Below, piece after piece: positions 1 through 7,752 of a stretch of DNA of 64,000 nt. The translations under genes were made by a program, and so were the position numbers. The notes below the pieces were generated by a model. That model was not told the origin of the DNA and searched no databases. It saw only the letters and a list, made by a program, of their open reading frames with translations. Source of the stretch: Solirubrobacteraceae bacterium (GTDB lineage Bacteria > Actinomycetota > Thermoleophilia > Solirubrobacterales > Solirubrobacteraceae); assembly GCA_017882455.1 (NCBI GenBank), contig JADGPL010000007.1, positions 1-64,000 of the forward strand, in the 5' to 3' direction. How positions within the stretch are numbered: position 1 is the first letter of the stretch; each line of letters starts with the position of its first letter.

Positions 1-256
1 AGTCCTGCCCGTTCATCCATCGGCCACCGCTGCCACACTGATGCTTTGACGCCATTGCAAGCGTGCGGGGAGCCTAGTGCGAGGCTCTCGCTCGGGACGA
101 CCAGCAGGCGCACGGATGCCGGATCGCGATGCGATCGCTTGGGGTTGGGCGAAGCAGAAGCGCTTCCGACCCCAACCCTCAAGTAGGTTTTGGCAAGGAC
201 TGGCGCGAGTTGTGGCGCGAGCAGTCAATTTTCCGCTCTACAGAGCCAAATTTTAA
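1..256. other. No gene recognised
   Basis: No convincing coding frame, RNA or repeat is seen in this stretch. Short open frames on both strands have low-complexity Arg/Pro-rich translations typical of GC-rich shadow frames. If the adjoining tRNA-Ser fragment is an attachment scar, this would be the inner edge of an element lying to the left of the window, but nothing in the bases themselves proves that. Confidence 0.5.
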
Positions 257-318
257 CGGTCTTGAAAACCGCCAGGCGGGCGAACCCCGTCTCGGGGGTT
301 CGAATCCCCCCCCTTCCG
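257..318 (+). pseudogene. 3' half of a tRNA-Ser(TGA) gene, possible att site
   Basis: The stretch reads as anticodon loop CTTGAAA (anticodon TGA), 3' anticodon stem ACCGC, a long class II variable region, a perfect T arm (GGGGG-TTCGAAT-CCCCC at 294-310), a 3' acceptor strand CCCTTCC and a discriminator G at 318. The 5' half is missing: upstream sequence has no matching GGAAGGG acceptor strand and no D arm. tRNA 3' ends are common integrase targets and leave such a copy at the far end of the inserted element, so this may be an attR with the element to the left. The first ASST gene ends only 3 bases further on. Confidence 0.7.
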
Positions 319-321
319 TCT

Positions 322-2166
322 CTATTTCAGCGTCGCCTCGGACGCGGCCGGCGAGGTTCCCAGCAGCCTCCCGCCTGCGTCGAGCGCCTCGACCTCGACG
401 ACGGGACCCCGGACGCCCGCCGGCAGCTGGATCGAGGTCTCGAAGCCCGAACGCGGTGCTTCGGCGACCGCCTCGAGGGCTCCCGGAGCAGGTCCCGCGA
501 GAACCTTCCACGAGGCCACCTGCGTGGCACCGTTCCAGCTCGCATACACCGTCCCGGCGCCTGGGGCGCCGGCGGCGCCCGGAGCGCCCGGAGCGAAGGC
601 GAACGCCGGCGGATGTGCGGGGCTCCCCGTCCAGGCGAAGCGGAAGCTTCGATAGGACTGCACGTGCACGGGGAAGTGCGCGTCGAACAGGAGCGCGCCG
701 GCGGGGCTGTACTCCGAGAAGTCCGGTTCCTGACCCCATCCGAGGAACCAGTCGCCGTTGGCAAGCGCCTGGACATTGCCCTGGCTGTCGGCCACAAGCG
801 CCGGGGTGTGGGTGAGCTGGCTCACCAACGTGGCTGTCCCGGCCTGGGCGTTGAGACTCAAGACGATCCCCCGCGACTGCGGGTGGACGGTCGGCGAGGC
901 CCCGTTGTCGAAGAGGCTGATCAGCCCGCCTGGGAGCACGCGCGGATCGTGCTGATAGGCCGTGCTGGTGCCGGGGCCGGCCGTGAAGCTGCTCTTCCTG
1001 CCCCCGAGACGCCACACGATCTGCCCGCTGCGAGCGTCCACGTCATAGATGGCCCACGTGTTGCGAGCCGAGACCAGCAGGCTGCCGTCAGGGTCGAGGT
1101 TGATCGAGTTGATGTGGAAGAAGTCGAACGGCGTGCCGGTCGAGGAGATGTTGATGGGGGCGTAGGACTCCTCCAGGCCCACGTGGTCGAGGCTCGTCCA
1201 TTCGTACATCACCAGTCCCGTCTTCACGTCGATCTCCTGCAGCACGCCGTCGGTCAGGCCCGAGTAGGCCGGTCCGCCGACCGAGGAGAGGTTGCAGAGG
1301 ATCGGGTGATAGGCGGTTATGAGCGCGGTCCCGCTCGGCGTGAGCTGGAGCTCGTGCAGGTCCGCCTGATCGCCGTTGCCCGCCCTGATGTGAGCGATGT
1401 CCGTATAGCTGCTGTCTGCGATCACGTCCTCGCCGCGGCCGAAGCCGTGCACCGAGATGCCGCCCTGCCACCACGTGAGCACGGGCCTGCCGGCGTATTC
1501 CTGCACGCGGAAGCTGGTCGCCGAGGTGTAGCGGGGCAGCGCCTTGAACCACACGAGCCCTCCACCCTGGTCGAGGATCATCGGGCCGGCCTCGCCCGGG
1601 CCCGAGTACGGCGCCACGAACTCATCGCCCGGCGCCACGGCCGGTGAGGAGGCCGTCACAGATACCACCGGTGGCTGCAGGTCCGGGCGCGAGTGAAAGC
1701 TCTGGACTTCGGCGGCGCTGCCCGGGTGGATCGCCTCGGGCGTGGTGGTGAGAGGATCCTCATCTGCGATCCCGAACTGGTCGAGGATCGGTTGGGACGA
1801 GCCCCCGCTGCGCAGGCGGGCGCGCACCGTCACGCGCTCGCCTTCTGAGAACGGCCTCGCCGGCACGAAGCTCGCCCCGTCGCCCTGGGAGTAGGAGAGC
1901 AGCCGTCCGGCGTGCACCCCGCTGCGCGAGCCCGTCACGCTGATCACGCTAATGTCAGCAGCTGGGACGCCGAGGAAGCTGATCTGGGTGGCCGGCGAGG
2001 CGTCGCGGCCGCCGGACACCGGCGACACCGTCACTGATCCGGCCTTTATCGCCGAGCTGTTCAATGTCGCCGGCGTGCACGTCGGGCCGACGAGCGCCGC
2101 AGGTGCCGCGGCAGCGGCAGGCCCCAAGGCCAAGGCAACCCCCGGCCCTAGGATGAGAGCGCGCAT
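322..2166 (-). CDS. Secreted arylsulfotransferase-like protein (ASST paralog 1)
   Basis: 614 aa from the chosen ATG. Residues 1-25 look like a Sec signal peptide. Residues about 45-120 form an Ig-like N-terminal domain, about 155-510 the beta-propeller ASST domain (Arylsulfotrans_2 type), and about 538-610 a fibronectin-III-like tail containing YASWNGAT. Family enzymes transfer a sulfuryl group from a phenyl sulfate donor to a phenol through a histidine outside the cytoplasm. Three conserved His motifs are present: LHE (H271), H351-I-N353 followed by R368, and QHD (H406); their order matches the active-site His/Asn/Arg residues known from E. coli-type ASST. The start codon overlaps the ATG of the divergent sulfatase gene; an ATG 9 bases upstream (2175) is an alternative. 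No clear Shine-Dalgarno. Substrates are unknown. Confidence 0.85.
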   Translation of the reverse strand: MRALILGPGVALALGPAAAAAPAALVGPTCTPATLNSSAIKAGSVTVSPVSGGRDASPATQISFLGVPAADISVISVTGSRSGVHAGRLLSYSQGDGASFVPARPFSEGERVTVRARLRSGGSSQPILDQFGIADEDPLTTTPEAIHPGSAAEVQSFHSRPDLQPPVVSVTASSPAVAPGDEFVAPYSGPGEAGPMILDQGGGLVWFKALPRYTSATSFRVQEYAGRPVLTWWQGGISVHGFGRGEDVIADSSYTDIAHIRAGNGDQADLHELQLTPSGTALITAYHPILCNLSSVGGPAYSGLTDGVLQEIDVKTGLVMYEWTSLDHVGLEESYAPINISSTGTPFDFFHINSINLDPDGSLLVSARNTWAIYDVDARSGQIVWRLGGRKSSFTAGPGTSTAYQHDPRVLPGGLISLFDNGASPTVHPQSRGIVLSLNAQAGTATLVSQLTHTPALVADSQGNVQALANGDWFLGWGQEPDFSEYSPAGALLFDAHFPVHVQSYRSFRFAWTGSPAHPPAFAFAPGAPGAAGAPGAGTVYASWNGATQVASWKVLAGPAPGALEAVAEAPRSGFETSIQLPAGVRGPVVEVEALDAGGRLLGTSPAASEATLK

Positions 2167-3991
2167 GGAGACCATCGATCCGAAAGAGCATAAGAGAGTC
2201 GACCGGCGCACGTTCCTGAAGACGGGACTGATCGCCGGTGGCGCCATCGCCGGCGTCGGCCTCGGGATCAAGGCGGTGGCCGACACCACGAGCGAGTCGA
2301 GCTCCAAATCGGTCCCCACGCCTCGAGCCGCGCCGGCCGCTCCGGCGCTCAGCAGCGACAAGCCGAACATCCTGGTGATCGTCGTCGACCAGCTGCGATT
2401 CCCGCAGTGGTTCTCACCCACTCCGCTCGGGCTCGCGCTGCCACCCAACATCGCGCGCCTGCGCCGCGGCGCGGTCTCCTTCGCCCGGCACTACACGGCC
2501 TCCAACGACTGCACGCCCGCGCGCGCCACGCTGCTGACGGGCCTCTACACCCACCAGACCGGCTGCATGATCACCGGCGGCAGCACGCTGGACCCCGGCT
2601 TCCCCACGTGGGGCACGCTGCTGCGCGAGCACGGCTACCACACCCGCTGGTTCGGCAAGTGGCACCTGACCCACCGGGACAACCACTGGAACGCCCTCTC
2701 CGGGGAACGGGCGCTCGAGCGCTACGGCTTCGCGGGCGGCGTCTACCCCTCGCCCGACGGTGGGCCCGGCCAGGGCTGGCACACCGACCCCAAGATCGCC
2801 GGCGCGTTCGCGGACTGGTTCAAGCAGGAGGGCGGCGCCGAGCCGTGGTGCACCACGGTGTCCTTCGTCAACCCGCACGACATCGCCTGGTGGTATCGCT
2901 GGAGCGAGCGCGTCCCGGCCGAGGCCTCGGCCCGTCCGACCGTGCGCAGCCTGCCGCCCAACTACGAGACGCCCGAACTGCTCGACGAGCGCCACAAGCC
3001 GCGCCTGCAGCGCTCGCTGCAGGAAACCGCCGCCGCATCCTTCGGGCCTGTGCCGTTCAGCGGTCCCGAATCCGAACCTCAGTGGCTCTCCTTCCTCGAT
3101 CTCTATCTCAAGCTCCAACGCGAGGTCGACAGGCACGTCGGCCACGTCCTGCGCACGCTCGCGAGCAATCCCAAGGTCGCCGCCAACACGGTGGTCGTGT
3201 TCACCTCAGACCACGGCGAGTACGGCGCCTCGCACGGCCTGCGTGGCAAGGGCGCAAGCGGCTATGAGGAGGCGATACGCGTCCCACTGATCGTCAAGGA
3301 CAAACGGGGAGCGCTCACGAGCGCCACCGCACGACCGCGCACGCAGCTCAGCTCGAGCGTCGATATCGCCCCGATGCTGCTGACCATCGCCACCGGCTCC
3401 TCGGCATGGCGCAGCGAGGGCCACTACTCCCACCTCGCCCCTCGGCTCGACCTGGCCCGCATCCTCACCGACCCCCAAGCGCCCGGGCGCCCCTACGTTC
3501 TGCACGCAACCGACGAGATCGTGACCGAGTTCGCGACCGAGACCTACCAGGCACCCCTGCACGTCGTGGCGATGCGCACCCCCGAAGCCAAGTATGCGAC
3601 GTACTCCAACTGGCCCAAGGAAGGGATAACCCCCGAATCGCGGGGCGAGGAAAGCGAGCTCTACGACTACAGCACGCAGACGGGGCGGATGGAGCTCCAC
3701 AACAGCGCCGGCGAAAGCCCGCTCGAGTCCTCGCTGCGCGAACAGCTCGATCACGCCTTCCACTCCGAGCTGCGCGGGCCGCTGCCGCCGCGCCTGACCG
3801 AAGCGCACGCGGGCGGCTTCGCCGACTACTTCTCGACAGCGCGCACCGCGGCCGAGAGCGCCACCCTACGGCGCCGGCTCCGCGAGGAACGGGGCGGCCC
3901 CCCGACCGCTACCACTCCCGAAACCGAAGACTCCCTGGCCCCCCAGCGAGGTCGCCGGGCTAGGCGCGGGCGGCGGGGGAAACGCCCATGA
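2165..3991 (+). CDS. Tat-exported type I (formylglycine) sulfatase
   Basis: 608 aa. The N-terminus has a twin-arginine signal (DRRTFLK at 13-19 followed by a glycine/alanine-rich hydrophobic stretch), so it is probably exported folded. The alkaline-phosphatase-fold sulfatase domain starts near residue 66 (NILVIVVDQLR). C116-TPAR is the sulfatase signature whose cysteine is converted to formylglycine; GKWHL and TSDHGEYG (near residue 350) add metal and active-site residues. It would hydrolyse sulfate esters outside the membrane. No formylglycine-generating enzyme is in the window. It sits among five sulfotransferase-like genes, head to head with one and convergent with the next (32-base overlap of 3' ends), which makes its last residues very Arg-rich. 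An in-frame ATG at 2153 is an alternative start, but the Tat motif fits the chosen one. Confidence 0.9.
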   Translation: METIDPKEHKRVDRRTFLKTGLIAGGAIAGVGLGIKAVADTTSESSSKSVPTPRAAPAAPALSSDKPNILVIVVDQLRFPQWFSPTPLGLALPPNIARLRRGAVSFARHYTASNDCTPARATLLTGLYTHQTGCMITGGSTLDPGFPTWGTLLREHGYHTRWFGKWHLTHRDNHWNALSGERALERYGFAGGVYPSPDGGPGQGWHTDPKIAGAFADWFKQEGGAEPWCTTVSFVNPHDIAWWYRWSERVPAEASARPTVRSLPPNYETPELLDERHKPRLQRSLQETAAASFGPVPFSGPESEPQWLSFLDLYLKLQREVDRHVGHVLRTLASNPKVAANTVVVFTSDHGEYGASHGLRGKGASGYEEAIRVPLIVKDKRGALTSATARPRTQLSSSVDIAPMLLTIATGSSAWRSEGHYSHLAPRLDLARILTDPQAPGRPYVLHATDEIVTEFATETYQAPLHVVAMRTPEAKYATYSNWPKEGITPESRGEESELYDYSTQTGRMELHNSAGESPLESSLREQLDHAFHSELRGPLPPRLTEAHAGGFADYFSTARTAAESATLRRRLREERGGPPTATTPETEDSLAPQRGRRARRGRRGKRP

Positions 3992-5810
3992 CGGCGCCCG
4001 TGGCGTCCAGCGCCTGCACCGCCACGTAGGGCGCGCTCGAACCTGCGGGCAGGGTGATCGCGGTCTCGAAGCCGGTCCTGGGGGTGGCGCTCAGCGGCTT
4101 CACGCTCGTGGGCGAGGAGCCGGCCAGCACCCGCCAGGAGGCGACGCCGGTGGCGCCGTTCCAGCTGGCATAGATCCTCGCCCCGTGCGCGCCCGCCGCC
4201 GGCACGACCGCCAGCGCAGGCGGCCCGCTCGGGCGCCCGCTCCACGGCAGTCGATAGGCGCGGTAGGACTCATAGGCGGCCGGGAGATGCGCACCGAAGA
4301 GCAGCTGGCCGCTCGCCGAGGATTCCGAGAGGTAGGGCTCCTCTCCCCAGCCGACCATCCAATCGCCCTGGGCAAGCGCCTGCACGTTGCCCTGGCTGCC
4401 CGCCACCAGCGCCGGCGCGTGCTGCTCGGAGCGCACGAGCGTGGCGGTCATGCGCCCCATGTCCAGGCGCAACTGGATCGCCCGCGACTGCGGGTGCTTG
4501 CGCGGGGTGGCGCCGTTGTCGAAGAAGGTGATCGTGCCATCGGGCTGCTGGCGCGCGTCGTGCTGGAAGGCCGTGCGAGTGCCGGGACCCATGGCGAAGC
4601 TCGAGCGCCTGCCCCCCAGGCGCCAGCCCACGATCCCCGTGTGCGGATCCACGTCGTAGGCCGCCCAGGTGTTGCGCGAGTCGACCAGCAGGGTTCCGTC
4701 CTGCTGCACGTCGATCGAGTTGATGTGGAAGTAGTCGAACGGCGTGATCTGGCTGGAGTGGGCCGCCGACACATAGGCTTCGCCGAGGGCCACGTGATCG
4801 AGCGCGTGCCACTCGTACATCACCAGTCCCGTCTTCAGGTCGATCTCCTGCAGCAGCGTGTCCGCCACCGCCGCCCTGGGCGAGCCGCCCACCGATGAGA
4901 GGTCGCAATCGATCCCCGCGTAGACCGTGATCAGGGCGGTTCCCTGCGGGGTGATCTGGAATTCGTGCAGGTCGGGCTGGTAGCCGTTGCCGGCGCGGGC
5001 GATCGCGATGTCCTGGTAGGAGCCGTTCGCGATCACCTCGCCCGCCTTGCTGCTCCCGCCGGCGATGAGCGGGTCCTGCCACCACGTCAGCACCGGCTGG
5101 CCTTCGTATTGCTGCACGCGGAAGTCCGCCGCACGAGTGCCGCTTGGCGAGAGCGGCTCGAACCACACGAGCTGCCCGCTTTCGTCGAGGATCATCGGCC
5201 CGTACTGGCCCGGTCCGGAGTAGGGCGCGAGGAAGATGTCCCCGGCGCTGGCCGCCGGCGAGCGCACCGTCACGGTCACGAGCGGCGGCCTGAGGTCGGG
5301 GCGTGAGTGGAAGCTCTGGTAGTCGCTCGGGTCCGAGCGCGGCGTGGAGCTGCCGCCCGCTTCCCCGGCCCTGTCCGGCGTGGCCACGATGAAGCTCCAG
5401 GCGAACGGGACCGCCTGTCCTCCCGTCTGCAGCTGCGCGCGAACGCTCACCCGCTCGCCCGCCGCGAAGGGGCTGCTCGGCACGAAGCTCGCCCCGTCGC
5501 CCTGCGAGTAGGCGAGCAGCCGACCGGCGTGTGCGCCCGTGCGCGAGCCGCTGACCGTCACGCCCGTCAGCTCGCCCGCGGGCACGCCCAGCATGCTGAT
5601 CTGCGTGGCCGCCGAGGCGTCCCTCGTTTCAGGCCCGGGCGAGACCGTCACGCGCGAGCCGGCCAGCGCCGCCGAGACGTTCAGGTGCGAGGGAACACAG
5701 CTGACCGGCGCCGAGGCCGCCGCGGCCCGGGCCCGGGCAGGATCCGAGACACCGCCGAGGAGACCACCCAGCATGGCGAGCGACACTCCACCGGCGAGCA
5801 GGACACGCAT
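3960..5810 (-). CDS. Secreted arylsulfotransferase-like protein (ASST paralog 2)
   Basis: 616 aa with a signal peptide (about 1-30), N-terminal Ig-like domain (about 50-140), ASST beta-propeller (about 165-525) and C-terminal FN3-like domain with YASWNGAT. Active-site-like motifs are LHE (H282), H362-I-N364, R379 and QHD (H417). It is the closest in layout to paralog 1 (shared stretches such as SYSQGDGASFVP and YQSFHSRPDL-like). It likely acts outside the membrane as a phenol sulfotransferase; donor and acceptor are unknown. The start lies 15 bases downstream of the stop of paralog 3, so the two are probably co-transcribed. The 3' end overlaps the sulfatase gene. Confidence 0.85.
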   Translation of the reverse strand: MRVLLAGGVSLAMLGGLLGGVSDPARARAAAASAPVSCVPSHLNVSAALAGSRVTVSPGPETRDASAATQISMLGVPAGELTGVTVSGSRTGAHAGRLLAYSQGDGASFVPSSPFAAGERVSVRAQLQTGGQAVPFAWSFIVATPDRAGEAGGSSTPRSDPSDYQSFHSRPDLRPPLVTVTVRSPAASAGDIFLAPYSGPGQYGPMILDESGQLVWFEPLSPSGTRAADFRVQQYEGQPVLTWWQDPLIAGGSSKAGEVIANGSYQDIAIARAGNGYQPDLHEFQITPQGTALITVYAGIDCDLSSVGGSPRAAVADTLLQEIDLKTGLVMYEWHALDHVALGEAYVSAAHSSQITPFDYFHINSIDVQQDGTLLVDSRNTWAAYDVDPHTGIVGWRLGGRRSSFAMGPGTRTAFQHDARQQPDGTITFFDNGATPRKHPQSRAIQLRLDMGRMTATLVRSEQHAPALVAGSQGNVQALAQGDWMVGWGEEPYLSESSASGQLLFGAHLPAAYESYRAYRLPWSGRPSGPPALAVVPAAGAHGARIYASWNGATGVASWRVLAGSSPTSVKPLSATPRTGFETAITLPAGSSAPYVAVQALDATGAVMGVSPAARA

Positions 5811-5825
5811 GGCAGGGGGCCGGCC

Positions 5826-7640
5826 TCAGGCCTTGACCGTCGGCGAGACCGCGATCACGGCACCCGAGGCGTCAAGCGCCTGAACGGCCACGTATGGCCC
5901 GGGGGAGGGTGCCGCGATGTTGCTCTGAAAGCCGCTCTTGGCGGCCGTGGCGACCGCTGCGAGCGCACCGGCGGAGCGGCCCGCGAGCACCCGCCAGGAG
6001 GACACGCTCGTCGCCCCGTTCCAGCTCACCGCCACCGCCAGCGCACCCGCGGCCGACTTGGCGATGACCGACGGCGCGGTCCTCGGCTGCCCGCTCCAGG
6101 GGGACAGGTAGGTCCTGAAGTCCTGCACGTTCTTGCCGAGCGTGCCGTCGAGCAGGACGTGGCCCGCGGTGTCGTACTCGGTGAAGTTGGGCAGGCCGCC
6201 ATAGCCCATCAGCCAGTCGCCCCCGGGGAGGCTGAGGGTGTTGCCCTGGCTGGTGGCCAGCAGCGTCCTCGAGGGGTTCACGAACTGCTTGACCAGGCTC
6301 ACGGTGTGGCTCGCCGTGTCCGCCTTCAACAGCAGCCCGCGCGACTGCTTCTCCTTGGGCGGGTCCGAGCCGTTGTCGAACACCGAGATCAGCCCGTCGG
6401 GCTGGAACTCGGCGTCGTGCTGCCAGTAGAACCGTGTTCCCGGCCCCTGTCTGAAGCTGCTGTGCGAGCCACCGAGACGCCAGCGGATGGCGCCGCTGTG
6501 GATGTCCACGTCATACAGCGCCCAGGTGCTGCGCGCGGAGAGCAGAACATCGCCAGCCGGTCCCGGGTCGACGGAGTTGACGTGGATGTAGTCCCACGGC
6601 GAGCTCGAATGCGAGATCGGTTTGAGCGATTCGCTGACCGGGACGTGGCCCAGGGCGTGCCACTCCCACATGACCAGACCGGTCTTGATGTCGATCTCCT
6701 GCACGACAGAGTCGGTGAGCACTCCTGCCGCCGAGCCGTGGATCGAAGACAGGTTCATCTCGATCGGGTCGAACATGTCGATCCATGCGGTGCCGTTGGA
6801 GGACAGGCGGATCTCGTGCAGGTCGGCGTGGTAGCCGTTTCCCGCCCGGACCCTTGCAACGGGCTGGTAGGAGGTGTCGTAGATCTCATCTTCGCCCTGC
6901 CCGAAGCCGACTTCGAGGATGCGTCCCTGCCACCAGGTCAGCACGGGCCTGCCTTCGTATTGCTGGACCTCGAAGTTGGTTGCGGCCTCACCGGCCGGCA
7001 GCGGGTGAAACCACACCAGACCGCCGTTCTGTTCGGTGATCATCGGCCCCGCGATGCCCTCGCCCTGGTAGGGGGCGAGAAAGAGATCGCCCGGCGCCGC
7101 GCCTGTCTTGGCGGGTGTCGTGATGTGCACGGTCGAGGGCGTGAGCGAGGGCGCAGAGCTGTAGTGCTGGACGGCCTGCGGGTCGCCCGGGTTGATCGGG
7201 AACTGCTTCTGGCTGATCGGTGCCTGGCGGGCGATCGTGAAGGACGTGCGCGCCTGCGTCGTGGAGCCGGCCGAGGTGACCGTCGCGCTGACGCTCACGC
7301 GCTCGCCCGCCGCAAACGGGTGAGACGGCAGGAAGCTCTCGCCGGTGCCCGTCGAGTAGGCGCGCAGGGCGCCAGCGTGACTGCCGCTGTGCGAGCCGAC
7401 CACATGGACATTCGACACCTGCGTGGCCGCCGTGCCCAGGAAGCTGATCTGCGTGCCCGGCGAGGCGTCCGGCGTCCCGGGCTGCGGCGAGACCGCAACC
7501 GGGTTGGCGACCGCGATGCTCGCCGTGCGTTCCCCCGTCACCACCGCCTGGCTGGCGGAGGACGTGCCGCCGGCGCAGGCTGCGAGCGCGGCGGCGCCGA
7601 GCGGGACGGCCAGGCAGGAGAAGATGACCTTCAGCTTCAT
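5826..7640 (-). CDS. Lipoprotein arylsulfotransferase-like protein (ASST paralog 3)
   Basis: 604 aa from ATG 7640. The N-terminus is a classical lipoprotein signal ending in LAAC with the lipidated cysteine at C22, so unlike paralogs 1, 2 and 5 this one should be anchored to the outer face of the membrane. Ig-like domain about 45-140, propeller about 155-515, FN3-like tail to the end. Motifs LHE (H275), H353-V-N355, R370 and QHD (H408) are all kept. An upstream in-frame TTG (7655) would add five residues before the lipoprotein signal and is less likely. It follows the MFS-ASST fusion gene by 112 bases and is 15 bases ahead of paralog 2, which suggests one transcript for the three. Confidence 0.85.
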   Translation of the reverse strand: MKLKVIFSCLAVPLGAAALAACAGGTSSASQAVVTGERTASIAVANPVAVSPQPGTPDASPGTQISFLGTAATQVSNVHVVGSHSGSHAGALRAYSTGTGESFLPSHPFAAGERVSVSATVTSAGSTTQARTSFTIARQAPISQKQFPINPGDPQAVQHYSSAPSLTPSTVHITTPAKTGAAPGDLFLAPYQGEGIAGPMITEQNGGLVWFHPLPAGEAATNFEVQQYEGRPVLTWWQGRILEVGFGQGEDEIYDTSYQPVARVRAGNGYHADLHEIRLSSNGTAWIDMFDPIEMNLSSIHGSAAGVLTDSVVQEIDIKTGLVMWEWHALGHVPVSESLKPISHSSSPWDYIHVNSVDPGPAGDVLLSARSTWALYDVDIHSGAIRWRLGGSHSSFRQGPGTRFYWQHDAEFQPDGLISVFDNGSDPPKEKQSRGLLLKADTASHTVSLVKQFVNPSRTLLATSQGNTLSLPGGDWLMGYGGLPNFTEYDTAGHVLLDGTLGKNVQDFRTYLSPWSGQPRTAPSVIAKSAAGALAVAVSWNGATSVSSWRVLAGRSAGALAAVATAAKSGFQSNIAAPSPGPYVAVQALDASGAVIAVSPTVKA

Positions 7641-7752
7641 GATCACGGCGAGCAACCTACAGCCCCGGCCGGGTGGCCTGCGCCGGTCGCGCAGACGACC
7701 GTCCGCGAGCCCTTCGCCTGCGTCGCGAGGAGCACGGTGGAGGGACGGATCA

